In this document: positions 1-5,519 of the stretch, piece after piece
Layout: each line of letters opens with the position of its first letter
How positions within the stretch are numbered: position 1 is the stretch's first letter
Assembly (NCBI GenBank): GCA_023136735.1
Contig: JAGLQQ010000192.1
Coordinates: 1 to 5,551 of the forward strand
Source: Candidatus Omnitrophota bacterium
GTDB lineage: Bacteria; Omnitrophota; Gorgyraeia; B26-G9
Reading direction: 5' to 3'
Length of the DNA stretch: 5,551 nucleotides
Position numbers and translations under genes: made by a program
Notes under the pieces: model-generated
Told to the model about the DNA's origin: nothing
Seen by the model: the letters and a program-made list of their open reading frames with translations, nothing else
Database searches by the model: none

Positions 1-20
1 ATGTCATGAAACTCGGCACA

Positions 21-59
21 TAAGTGGTAAGTATTTAGAAAGAATTGGATAACCACTTA
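21..59. repeat. Inverted repeat, 8-bp arms
   Basis: TAAGTGGT at 21-28 is the exact reverse complement of ACCACTTA at 52-59, with a 23-bp AT-rich spacer. It could form a stem-loop or be a split operator. It is not followed by a T-run on either strand (AAAAGGTGAAAA follows on the plus strand), so it does not look like an intrinsic terminator. It may lie just after the end of a gene to the left of the window, but that gene cannot be seen. An 8-bp match could also be chance. Confidence 0.35.
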
Positions 60-72
60 AAAGGTGAAAAAA

Positions 73-145
73 ATTCGCGAATACAATTCCCCCTATCTGT
101 TTGATGAGCATTTCTATCTAGGAGTTGGGGAAAAATCATCGCGAT
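73..145. promoter_or_regulatory. Pair of TCGCGA-core palindromes upstream of pilT (possible operators)
   Basis: ATTCGCGAAT at 73-82 is a perfect 10-bp palindrome, and ATCGCGAT at 138-145 is a perfect 8-bp palindrome that overlaps the first base of the pilT -35 box. The two centres are 64 bp apart, close to six helical turns. The placement would suit a repressor or looping regulator of pilT. No known regulator is recognised for this motif, so the function is inference from position and symmetry only. Confidence 0.25.
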
Positions 146-173
146 TGACATTGTAAAACCTTTAGAGTAGAAT
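145..173 (+). promoter_or_regulatory. Sigma70-type promoter of pilT
   Basis: A perfect -35 hexamer TTGACA (145-150) is followed after exactly 17 bp by TAGAAT (168-173), which differs from TATAAT at one base. Initiation would be expected near 180, giving a leader of about 40 nt before the TTG start of pilT. This is the best promoter match in the window. Palindrome 138-145 touches its -35 box. Confidence 0.75.
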
Positions 174-206
174 AAATACACAATTAACTATAGTTTGTCT
201 ATTTTG

Positions 207-212
207 AAAGGA
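207..212 (+). promoter_or_regulatory. Shine-Dalgarno deciding the TTG start of pilT
   Basis: AAAGGA at 207-212 sits 7 nt before the TTG at 220. The first in-frame ATG codons (298 and 301) lie inside the conserved SDLHLSVGLPPMMR block of the PilT N-terminal domain and have no comparable site at the right distance. The TTG is therefore the likely start. Confidence 0.7.
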
Positions 213-219
213 ACAGGCT

Positions 220-1260
220 TTGGAACCAAAAAAACTTTTTGAAACAATAGTAAAAAAAGATATTTCTGACCTGCATCTAAGTGTTGGATTGCCCCCTATG
301 ATGCGCCAACCATCAAGTATTGAGCCTATCGAATCGACTTGCTTAACCGAAAATGATATCAAGGGCATTCTTCTTGAAATAATGTCTGAAGAAAGGCTGC
401 GCTCTCTGGAACAAGGCATTGAAATTGATATGGGTCATACGATAGAGGGTTTAGCAAGGTTTAGGATCAATGTATATAGAGACAGAAAGGGAATTTGCGC
501 GGCGTTTAGATTGGTTCCGCAAAGAATCAAAGCTCTCGACACTCTTGGTCTTCCGGCCGCGGTTAGGAAGATCTGTGAAATGCAAAGAGGGCTTGTCTTG
601 GTTACTGGTCCCACAGGAAGCGGAAAATCAACAACGCTTGCTTCGATAATTAATAAAATTAATTTAGAGAGAAGCGGACATATTATTACACTTGAAGATC
701 CTATTGAGTATCTTCACGAGCATAACCGTTGTATCATTAATCAACGTGAAGTTGGAACAGATACCGCAAGCTTTTCTGCAGGGCTTAGAGCAGCTTTAAG
801 AGAGGATCCTGATATAATTCTTGTTGGTGAGATGAGAGATTTAGATACAATTTCGAATGCCGTTACAGCAGCTGAGACTGGGCACCTTGTTTTGGCTACT
901 TTGCATACTCGTAATGCTTCTCAGTCTGTAAGCCGTATTATCGATGTTTTTCCTGCCGAACAACAAGCCCAAATTAGAGTGCAATTTGCCGAAGCGGCCG
1001 CGTTAGTTGTTTCTCAGACACTTGTTCCATCACGTGATGGTTTGACAAGGCATCTTGCTACAGAGGTCATGGTAAACAATACAGCGATTAGGAATCTTAT
1101 ACGGGAAAATAAAACATTCCAGATAAAAAATATTATTGAAGCTGGCGGTAAAGAAGGAATGCAAACAATGGATCAATCTTTGAAGTTCTTATTGCAAAGC
1201 AATAAAATAGATCAGCGGACTGCCAGAAAATATTCTTTTGAAAAACACTCTTTTATTTAA
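220..1260 (+). CDS. pilT: Type IV pilus retraction ATPase PilT
   Basis: This is a hexameric secretion-superfamily ATPase that powers pilus disassembly, and so twitching motility, at the cytoplasmic face of the type IV pilus machine. The 346 residues match the usual PilT length. The N-terminal PAS-like domain holds SDLHLSVGLPP (about 16-26). The RecA-like domain has Walker A GPTGSGKST (130-138), the Asp box TLEDPIEY (157-164), Walker B DIILVGEMRD (198-207) and the His box ending GHLVLATLHT (221-230). The C-terminal AIRNLIRE motif (289-296), needed for retraction in studied PilT proteins, marks it as PilT rather than the extension ATPase PilB. The start is TTG at 220, supported by AAAGGA at 207-212 and by conserved residues upstream of the first ATG. 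It is transcribed alone from a strong upstream promoter; no other pil genes are in the window. PilU is the main alternative but is less likely. Confidence 0.95.
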   Translation: MEPKKLFETIVKKDISDLHLSVGLPPMMRQPSSIEPIESTCLTENDIKGILLEIMSEERLRSLEQGIEIDMGHTIEGLARFRINVYRDRKGICAAFRLVPQRIKALDTLGLPAAVRKICEMQRGLVLVTGPTGSGKSTTLASIINKINLERSGHIITLEDPIEYLHEHNRCIINQREVGTDTASFSAGLRAALREDPDIILVGEMRDLDTISNAVTAAETGHLVLATLHTRNASQSVSRIIDVFPAEQQAQIRVQFAEAAALVVSQTLVPSRDGLTRHLATEVMVNNTAIRNLIRENKTFQIKNIIEAGGKEGMQTMDQSLKFLLQSNKIDQRTARKYSFEKHSFI

Positions 1261-1265
1261 GAATA
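1231..1265. terminator. Weak AT-rich stem-loop between convergent genes
   Basis: TATTCTT (1231-1237) pairs with AAGAATA (1259-1265), extendable by one A-T pair, and an inner AAAA/TTTT pairing around ACACTC is possible. AATTTT follows on the plus strand and ATTTTCTGG on the minus strand. It overlaps the end of pilT and lies at the meeting point of two convergent transcripts, so a bidirectional terminator is plausible. The stem has almost no GC, so it would be weak. Confidence 0.3.
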
Positions 1266-1277
1266 TAATTTTGCGAA

Positions 1278-2213
1278 CTATTCTCTTTTTCTACAGTCTT
1301 TTACGAAATTACTACCTTCAGTAGCTTTGGCGAGTTTCTTCAATTCAGCACCGATTTCACCTATTTCAACAACATGATTTATTTGGCGGTACTCGTTGGT
1401 TACAATCCCTATTGAAACAGAAAGCAGCTTAATTTGCATCTCCGTGCCCTGCCTGTCTTTAGCAATTGTATATCCTCGTTCCCTGTCAACCTGATTGTAG
1501 AAAAAAGGAGCGATTCTATCAAAGTCTTCGATTATCTTTTTGCATATTGTTTCAGATAAGTTTATTGTTGTAAGGAAAACAAAATCGTCTCCCCCTATAT
1601 GACCGACAAAGTCTTCTCTATTACCAAGCTCATGCACAGTGTTTAAAATAATCCTTGCTGTCTCCCTGATAACTTCATCGCCGTGTTCGAATCCATAGGT
1701 GTCGTTAAAAGCTTTAAACTTATCTAGATCTACGTAGCAAATAGCAAAAGGCAATGTACCCTTAATTGCCGCGTCAAGTTCGGTCATTATCGTAACGTTG
1801 CCGGGCAGACGGCTTAGGGGGTTGGCATCCAGGTCTCGAGTGCTGCGTCTAACTATCATTTTTATTCGAGCAACTAGTTCCTGTGGATCAAAAGGCTTTA
1901 CCAGATAATCATCAGCTCCCGCGTTTATTCCTTTTATTTTATCTTGGGTCTCACCTTTGCCAGTCAACATGATAATAGGCATATGGCGCAATAAAATATC
2001 CTTTTTCAGTATTTGACAAACCTCGTGTCCGTCCATTTTTGGCATTTTATAATCAAGTATAACAAGATCAGGTGAGGTCTTATGCACTTTTTCAAGACCC
2101 TCTATTCCATCTTTGGCTTCATGCACATCAAATCCTTCACATTCCAAAGTGATCTTTAAGACATCTCTTATATCAGGCTCATCATCAATTATCAGAATCT
2201 TAGGTTTTACCAT
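1278..2213 (-). CDS. Response regulator with degenerate GGDEF output domain
   Basis: This is a cytoplasmic two-component response regulator of 311 residues. The receiver domain (about 4-122) has the acidic pair D10-D11, the phospho-acceptor D54 in VILDYKMPKMDG, T84 and K106 in LVKPF, so it should be phosphorylated. A GGDEF-like domain follows (about 130-306). It opens with NPLSRLPGN and keeps D162, N170 and D179 in the DLDKFKAFNDTYG...GD stretch, which normally bind metal and nucleotide. The signature is GGDDF (207-211), with Asp in place of the catalytic Glu. The upstream inhibitory RxxD site reads NRED, so its Arg is missing. Diguanylate cyclase activity is therefore doubtful; a nucleotide-binding or protein-interaction role is possible. 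There is no DNA-binding domain. It is the last gene of the operon, 13 nt after the kinase, with AAGGAG at 2218-2223 just before the ATG. The partner kinase is presumably the upstream gene. Confidence 0.9.
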   Translation of the reverse strand: MVKPKILIIDDEPDIRDVLKITLECEGFDVHEAKDGIEGLEKVHKTSPDLVILDYKMPKMDGHEVCQILKKDILLRHMPIIMLTGKGETQDKIKGINAGADDYLVKPFDPQELVARIKMIVRRSTRDLDANPLSRLPGNVTIMTELDAAIKGTLPFAICYVDLDKFKAFNDTYGFEHGDEVIRETARIILNTVHELGNREDFVGHIGGDDFVFLTTINLSETICKKIIEDFDRIAPFFYNQVDRERGYTIAKDRQGTEMQIKLLSVSIGIVTNEYRQINHVVEIGEIGAELKKLAKATEGSNFVKDCRKRE

Positions 2214-2226
2214 TAGGCTCCTTTTT

Positions 2227-3807
2227 CTAGTTTATGGCGATTTGTGAATCATAAATTTGTTCAATCGATAAAGTAAAATGGAAGGTAGTTCCCCTGCCTA
2301 CTTCACTAGTAACCCAGATTTGGCCTTTATGTGCTTCGACGATCTTTTTTACAAGGGGCAGGCCTAAGCCGGTGCCTTTTTTCTCAGCATTAATAGCATT
2401 GTCTACCCGGTAGAACTCATCAAACAGACGCGGGATATCAGCTTCACTTATGCCAATACCAGAATCAGTAATTTCTATATTAATAAATTTTTCCGCCTGT
2501 GTGACCCGTATTGATATTGTGCCATGCTCCGGCGTAAATTTCATCGCGTTTCCAATCAGATTTATGAAAACGCGTGCTATCTGGCTGGGGTCCATCCAGA
2601 CAACAACCTCCTGCTCAGGTATTTCAAGCTGAAGATGGATATTCTTTTCATCAGCTTGCGGGAAGAATAAATCAGCAATACTCTTAATAATCTCATTAAT
2701 AGAAGCATGCTTAATGCTCATGCCGATTTTGCCTGATTCAATACGGGCAATATCTAATAGATCATTTACTAGCTGTATCAATTCATCACTATGACTATTG
2801 ATTTTATTAAGTTTCTCTGCCTGAATTTCAGTTACATCTCCTAAACGTCCCGCGCTTAATATAGCAGCATAGCCTTTGATTGATGTAAGCGGCGTACGCA
2901 ATTCATGTGAAACCGCGGAAACAAAGTCAGATTTCATCTGATCAAGCTTAATTAACTGTTTATTTGCTTCGGCTAATTCTTTAGTGCGCTCTTCTACTCG
3001 GATCTCTAACTGATCATGAGAACGCTTTAACTGGGCATAAAGCTGAGCATTATCAAGGGCAATCCCCAGCTGATTAGAAAGGATAAAAAGTGAATCAATA
3101 TCCCCCTCAGATATATAATTATAACTTGTCTGATTACCAACAAAAATATATCCTTCAACCGATTCCTTTATGACCATCGGAACGATGACAAATGAAGAAA
3201 CCTCAAATAAATCAAGCCAGGTCTTTTGCTCATCAGTAGCAGCTTCAGCGTTTTTGACCCATACCGAAGAACCACGCTCTAATACATTTTTAAGAAAGCT
3301 CCTCTCGATGTTAGCTTCTTCTATCCGACTGATTAATAAGGAAGAGAATCCTATCGCTGCTTTACATTCAAGTTTTGTAGTGTCCTTTTCTTTGAGAAAT
3401 ATTATTGTTTTTTCAAAACCAAGCTTAAGAATAAGCGGTTCAGTTATCTGAGAGAAAAGCCTTTCAGTATCCAGAGTCGCGCTGATTAGTTTGCCCAACT
3501 CGTGCAAAGTGTAAAGTCCGTTGATTTTTTTATCAAGCTGCTCTTGTGTTCGATTTAACTCTAAATCAGTGCGGATAATAATTTTTGCTTGCTCATCAAG
3601 TTCCCCATAGGCATTACGCAGTTTATCCAACGCGTGCTGCATCTTGTTAATTTGTTCCCGTTCCTCTCGGGATATTTCAGCAAGATAAGCAAGCAAAACA
3701 AGCAGAATGAAACCGCCCATAAGTTTTGCGACCATATTGTTTACAATGACAATAACACTCAATACCGCGGCTCCGATTATGAGTATTAGCCATATATTGA
3801 TTTTCAT
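2227..3807 (-). CDS. Membrane-anchored GAF-domain sensor histidine kinase
   Basis: This 526-residue protein should autophosphorylate and pass phosphate to the downstream response regulator. Two hydrophobic segments (about 5-24 and 30-43) form a tight membrane hairpin with only a few residues between them, so there is no periplasmic sensor. A charged, probably coiled-coil stretch (about 46-100) leads to a GAF domain (about 109-255), then a second helical linker (about 258-290). The HisKA domain carries the phospho-accepting H301 in SHELRTPL. The ATPase domain shows all the usual boxes: N box with N416 and N420, G1 DSGIGI (448-453), F box FDEFYR (462-467) and G2 GTGLGL (478-483). It looks fully active. 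It follows the FIST gene by 6 nt, and its likely Shine-Dalgarno GGAG (3819-3822) lies within the last codons of that gene, suggesting translational coupling. The GAF ligand cannot be deduced. Confidence 0.93.
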   Translation of the reverse strand: MKINIWLILIIGAAVLSVIVIVNNMVAKLMGGFILLVLLAYLAEISREEREQINKMQHALDKLRNAYGELDEQAKIIIRTDLELNRTQEQLDKKINGLYTLHELGKLISATLDTERLFSQITEPLILKLGFEKTIIFLKEKDTTKLECKAAIGFSSLLISRIEEANIERSFLKNVLERGSSVWVKNAEAATDEQKTWLDLFEVSSFVIVPMVIKESVEGYIFVGNQTSYNYISEGDIDSLFILSNQLGIALDNAQLYAQLKRSHDQLEIRVEERTKELAEANKQLIKLDQMKSDFVSAVSHELRTPLTSIKGYAAILSAGRLGDVTEIQAEKLNKINSHSDELIQLVNDLLDIARIESGKIGMSIKHASINEIIKSIADLFFPQADEKNIHLQLEIPEQEVVVWMDPSQIARVFINLIGNAMKFTPEHGTISIRVTQAEKFINIEITDSGIGISEADIPRLFDEFYRVDNAINAEKKGTGLGLPLVKKIVEAHKGQIWVTSEVGRGTTFHFTLSIEQIYDSQIAIN

Positions 3808-3813
3808 TCTATC

Positions 3814-5004
3814 TTATTCTCCAATCGCGAAAACTACTATCGTTTCATTATGAAAAAATGTGTGTCCCAGATGTATTGTCGCACCCAGTGGGGCTTGTTC
3901 CCCGTATGTATAAAACCCTATCACAGGAGTGTCTTTTCCAAATATGCTTTTGACAACCTCTATTTCCTCTTCACTTTTACGTCCAAAGAGCCTTTCTCTG
4001 GAGACTGAGTCAAAGACAAATACAAGATCAGCCTTTTGATTCTTTAGGCCGCCAAGAGCTATCTCAGCTGCTTTTTTAGCAGCTTTTAAGGCCGTCTCCT
4101 TTGATCCCATCATTACTCGGATTTCAGACCCGCATGAAACCTCTCCAGCGCATATTAAAGAACCGTCTTTGTCAACGCGAAGCGCGTTACGAATTATACA
4201 TTCTTCCTCTTCAGGTATCGACATGCCCAGAGGATACATAACTGACATTCTGGCCATAGGTTCATTTTTTAGATCAACGGCCCTTTTTCCAAAATAATCC
4301 TCATAAATTCTTGCGGCTGGTTTACCATCAAGTTTTTTAATTACATTATGATCTGCTTCAGTTACAATTCGCGGCTTGCCTAGAGGATACCAGCCGTGTC
4401 GCGCTCCTATTCCCACACTTATATCTCCAGAGAAAAGTATCCCTCCAACACTATTTGTATAAACATTATCTTCAAAATACTGAAATGTCTTTTGAAATAG
4501 GAAATCGTCGGCCGCTGAGCCTCCGACAATAGGAAAACTTGTACCCAGTATCTCCTGGATACCTCTAATGATCTCAACTCCGTTACCGTTAAGCCCATCT
4601 GGAAGCATCATGAAGGCATGACGAATTGCCCCCTTTTTTGTTTTTATTATTGTATCCCTGGCGACTTCTTGTCCTGCTCCACGGGAGTTTTTACTAACAT
4701 TTTTGCCAATTCCAATAGCAGCATATAAAGTGTTTGATTTTATGGCTAATATACTTACAGATTTTTTTTCAGTGCCTGCATTGGTAATTTCACCAGCAGT
4801 AGTACAACCTATCAGCGGTGCGTTTGCCATGATGCTTTTTATCCCACGTATAAGCTGAACATGCTCAAATCGCGAGGATGCGAAGCAAAATACTATATCT
4901 GGATCATTGCTCCCCAATTTATCCAAAGCATTCCTGGCAGCCAAGGATCCAGCTGCAAAAGATTCAAATTCTTTACTCGTGCCTACTCCAACTGATATCG
5001 CCAT
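3814..5004 (-). CDS. FIST-domain sensor protein (FIST_N plus FIST_C), NosP-like
   Basis: This is a 396-residue soluble protein made only of the two FIST domains, with no signal peptide or membrane segment. The N-terminal half shows VGVGTS (5-10), IGCTTAGEI (65-73) and VGGSAADD (160-167). The C-terminal half ends with GFYTYGEQAP (363-372), a hallmark of FIST_C. FIST domains are small-ligand sensors; the stand-alone NosP group binds haem and nitric oxide and controls a neighbouring histidine kinase. This gene leads an operon with a kinase and a GGDEF-type regulator, the same arrangement. Whether it binds haem cannot be told from sequence alone; histidines at 48, 129, 203, 219, 378, 381 and 385 are candidates. 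The ATG is limited by an in-frame TAA 6 nt upstream, and downstream starts would remove conserved residues. No Shine-Dalgarno precedes it, because a palindromic repeat ends 7 nt before the ATG. Confidence 0.88.
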   Translation of the reverse strand: MAISVGVGTSKEFESFAAGSLAARNALDKLGSNDPDIVFCFASSRFEHVQLIRGIKSIMANAPLIGCTTAGEITNAGTEKKSVSILAIKSNTLYAAIGIGKNVSKNSRGAGQEVARDTIIKTKKGAIRHAFMMLPDGLNGNGVEIIRGIQEILGTSFPIVGGSAADDFLFQKTFQYFEDNVYTNSVGGILFSGDISVGIGARHGWYPLGKPRIVTEADHNVIKKLDGKPAARIYEDYFGKRAVDLKNEPMARMSVMYPLGMSIPEEEECIIRNALRVDKDGSLICAGEVSCGSEIRVMMGSKETALKAAKKAAEIALGGLKNQKADLVFVFDSVSRERLFGRKSEEEIEVVKSIFGKDTPVIGFYTYGEQAPLGATIHLGHTFFHNETIVVFAIGE

Positions 5005-5011
5005 ATTTTAT

Positions 5012-5133
5012 GGGGCTGTTATAAAACACACATCTACCGCGTTACTTGCGAACTCACTTGTATAGCGTACATTTATGTACGCCTCCGTGCTCGAACGCGT
5101 TAGCCTTGCAGCTGCACATTTTTCAACAGCCCC
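5012..5133. repeat. 122-bp imperfect palindromic element (MITE-like or extragenic repeat)
   Basis: The outer ends GGGGCTGTT (5012-5020) and AACAGCCCC (5125-5133) are exact reverse complements. A perfect inner palindrome GCGTACAT-TT-ATGTACGC (5065-5082) has almost the same centre, so the whole is one long symmetrical unit. The arms between are only partly complementary. From memory, similar units with TTTTTCAACAGCC ends and a central GTAC palindrome are dispersed in delta-type and uncultivated genomes; this is unverified. There is no transposase and no obvious target-site duplication. It ends 7 bp from the FIST ATG, so it would be in that gene's leader and could fold in the RNA. Confidence 0.75.
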
Positions 5134-5190
5134 CCTCATCCGGGGAATTTATTTTTGTAAAAGAGTTCTTATATTGAAAGTTTGGAATTT

Positions 5191-5216
5191 AAGGGGTAGT
5201 TTTGTAACAACCCCTT
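5191..5216. repeat. Hairpin at the likely 5' end of the operon transcript
   Basis: AAGGGGTaGTT (5191-5201) pairs with AACaACCCCTT (5206-5216) around a TTGT loop, giving ten pairs with one A-A mismatch. On the plus strand it is followed by TTATT, a weak T-run. On the minus strand AAATTCC follows, so it is not a good terminator for that direction. If the promoter at 5223-5249 is used, this would be the very first structure of the transcript and could stabilise the RNA or control its reading. Confidence 0.5.
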
Positions 5217-5222
5217 TATTAG

Positions 5223-5249
5223 TTTATAACTACTCAGGTAAAAAGTCAA
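5223..5249 (-). promoter_or_regulatory. Candidate sigma70-type promoter of the FIST-kinase-regulator operon
   Basis: Read on the minus strand, TTGACT (5249-5244) is followed after 15 bp by TATAAA (5228-5223). Both hexamers match the consensus at five of six positions, but the spacer is shorter than the preferred 17 bp. Initiation would be near 5216, giving a leader of about 210 nt that contains the hairpin and the 122-bp palindrome. Three 10-bp repeats begin 3 bp upstream of the -35 box, where an activator would bind. No better promoter was found nearer the ATG. Confidence 0.4.
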
Positions 5250-5252
5250 CCT

Positions 5253-5282
5253 GTACACAGCAGTACACAGAAGTACACAGAA
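5253..5282. repeat. Three tandem 10-bp repeats (GTACACAGMA)
   Basis: GTACACAGCA (5253-5262) is followed directly by two identical GTACACAGAA units (5263-5272 and 5273-5282). The 10-bp period is about one helical turn, so the units face the same side of the DNA. Tandem sites of this spacing next to a -35 box are typical of OmpR-family activators. A simple tandem-repeat expansion without function is the alternative. Confidence 0.8.
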
Positions 5283-5327
5283 GAATTCTTTAAAATCCAG
5301 TTCTTTCTTCTTTAACCGTAATTACCT

Positions 5328-5410
5328 CGTCTATCGTCTATCGGTGACGATGCCCGTTTCGTCTTAAGGTAACGTCTTGCGTTTTTAAACGTATTGCGTA
5401 TCGCGTTAAA
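5328..5410. repeat. Cluster of CGT-initiated 7-bp units
   Basis: Two adjacent CGTCTAT units (5328-5341) are followed by CGTCTTA (5360-5366), CGTCTTG (5373-5379), CGTTTTT (5380-5386), CGTATTG (5390-5396), CGTATCG (5397-5403) and CGTTAAA (5404-5410). Several abut exactly in 7-bp phase, with short interruptions elsewhere. It reads as a decayed heptamer array. No function is recognised. Confidence 0.5.
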
Positions 5411-5457
5411 AATTTTGAGGCCATTTCTTCATTTTAAAAATTATTTTAAAAAACTTA

Positions 5458-5519
5458 GGTTCTTTCTTAAACTTTGTGATAAATATTCGGTTCTTTCGCG
5501 AATTTTGTGACAAATCACA
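5458..5519. repeat. Two adjacent degenerate 31-bp repeats
   Basis: Units 5458-5488 and 5489-5519 both begin GGTTCTTTC and share TTTGTGAYAAAT; about 22 of 31 positions agree. A weaker start of a third unit (TTCTTTTGCGGTGA) follows from 5520 towards the window edge. The units abut with no spacers, so this is not a CRISPR array. The repeated TGTGA core suggests regulator binding sites. Confidence 0.5.
5506..5519. promoter_or_regulatory. TGTGA-N4-TCACA palindrome (CRP/FNR-like half-sites)
   Basis: TGTGA (5506-5510) and TCACA (5515-5519) are exact inverted half-sites separated by CAAA. The half-sites match those of CRP, but CRP uses a 6-bp spacer; the 4-bp spacer is like that of FNR sites. A lone TGTGA lies 31 bp away (5475-5479). 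It could serve a gene beyond 5551 or the FIST operon about 500 bp away. The assignment to a CRP/FNR-family protein is inference. Confidence 0.3.

Noticed and set aside
2..52. Possible C-terminal tail of a gene to the left (CHETRHISGKYLERIG then stop)
   Set aside because: Only 16 residues are visible, another plus frame also ends here (VMKLGT then stop at 21-23), and neither can be tied to a family.
162..419. Minus-strand open frame of 85 codons
   Set aside because: It overlaps the promoter and well-conserved N-terminal coding region of pilT and its translation resembles no protein family.
220..1260. PilB or GspE-type assembly ATPase
   Set aside because: It lacks the long N-terminal domain and the tetracysteine zinc site of that group, and it has the AIRNLIRE motif and length of PilT.
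2450..3789. Plus-strand open frames at 2450-2632, 3170-3451 and 3589-3789
   Set aside because: All lie antisense inside the histidine kinase gene, whose domains are intact; their translations are low-complexity shadows.
5191..5216. Intrinsic terminator for a plus-strand transcript
   Set aside because: The stem is good, but no plus-strand gene precedes it and the following T-run is short and interrupted.
5075..5293. Plus-strand open frame of 72 codons
   Set aside because: It starts inside the palindromic repeat, runs through the hairpin and the 10-bp repeats, has no ribosome binding site and matches no recognised family.
5406..5432. Minus-strand mini-ORF MKKWPQNF that could be a leader peptide
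   Set aside because: It has no Shine-Dalgarno, is only eight residues long, and lies upstream of the candidate operon promoter, so it would not be on that transcript.
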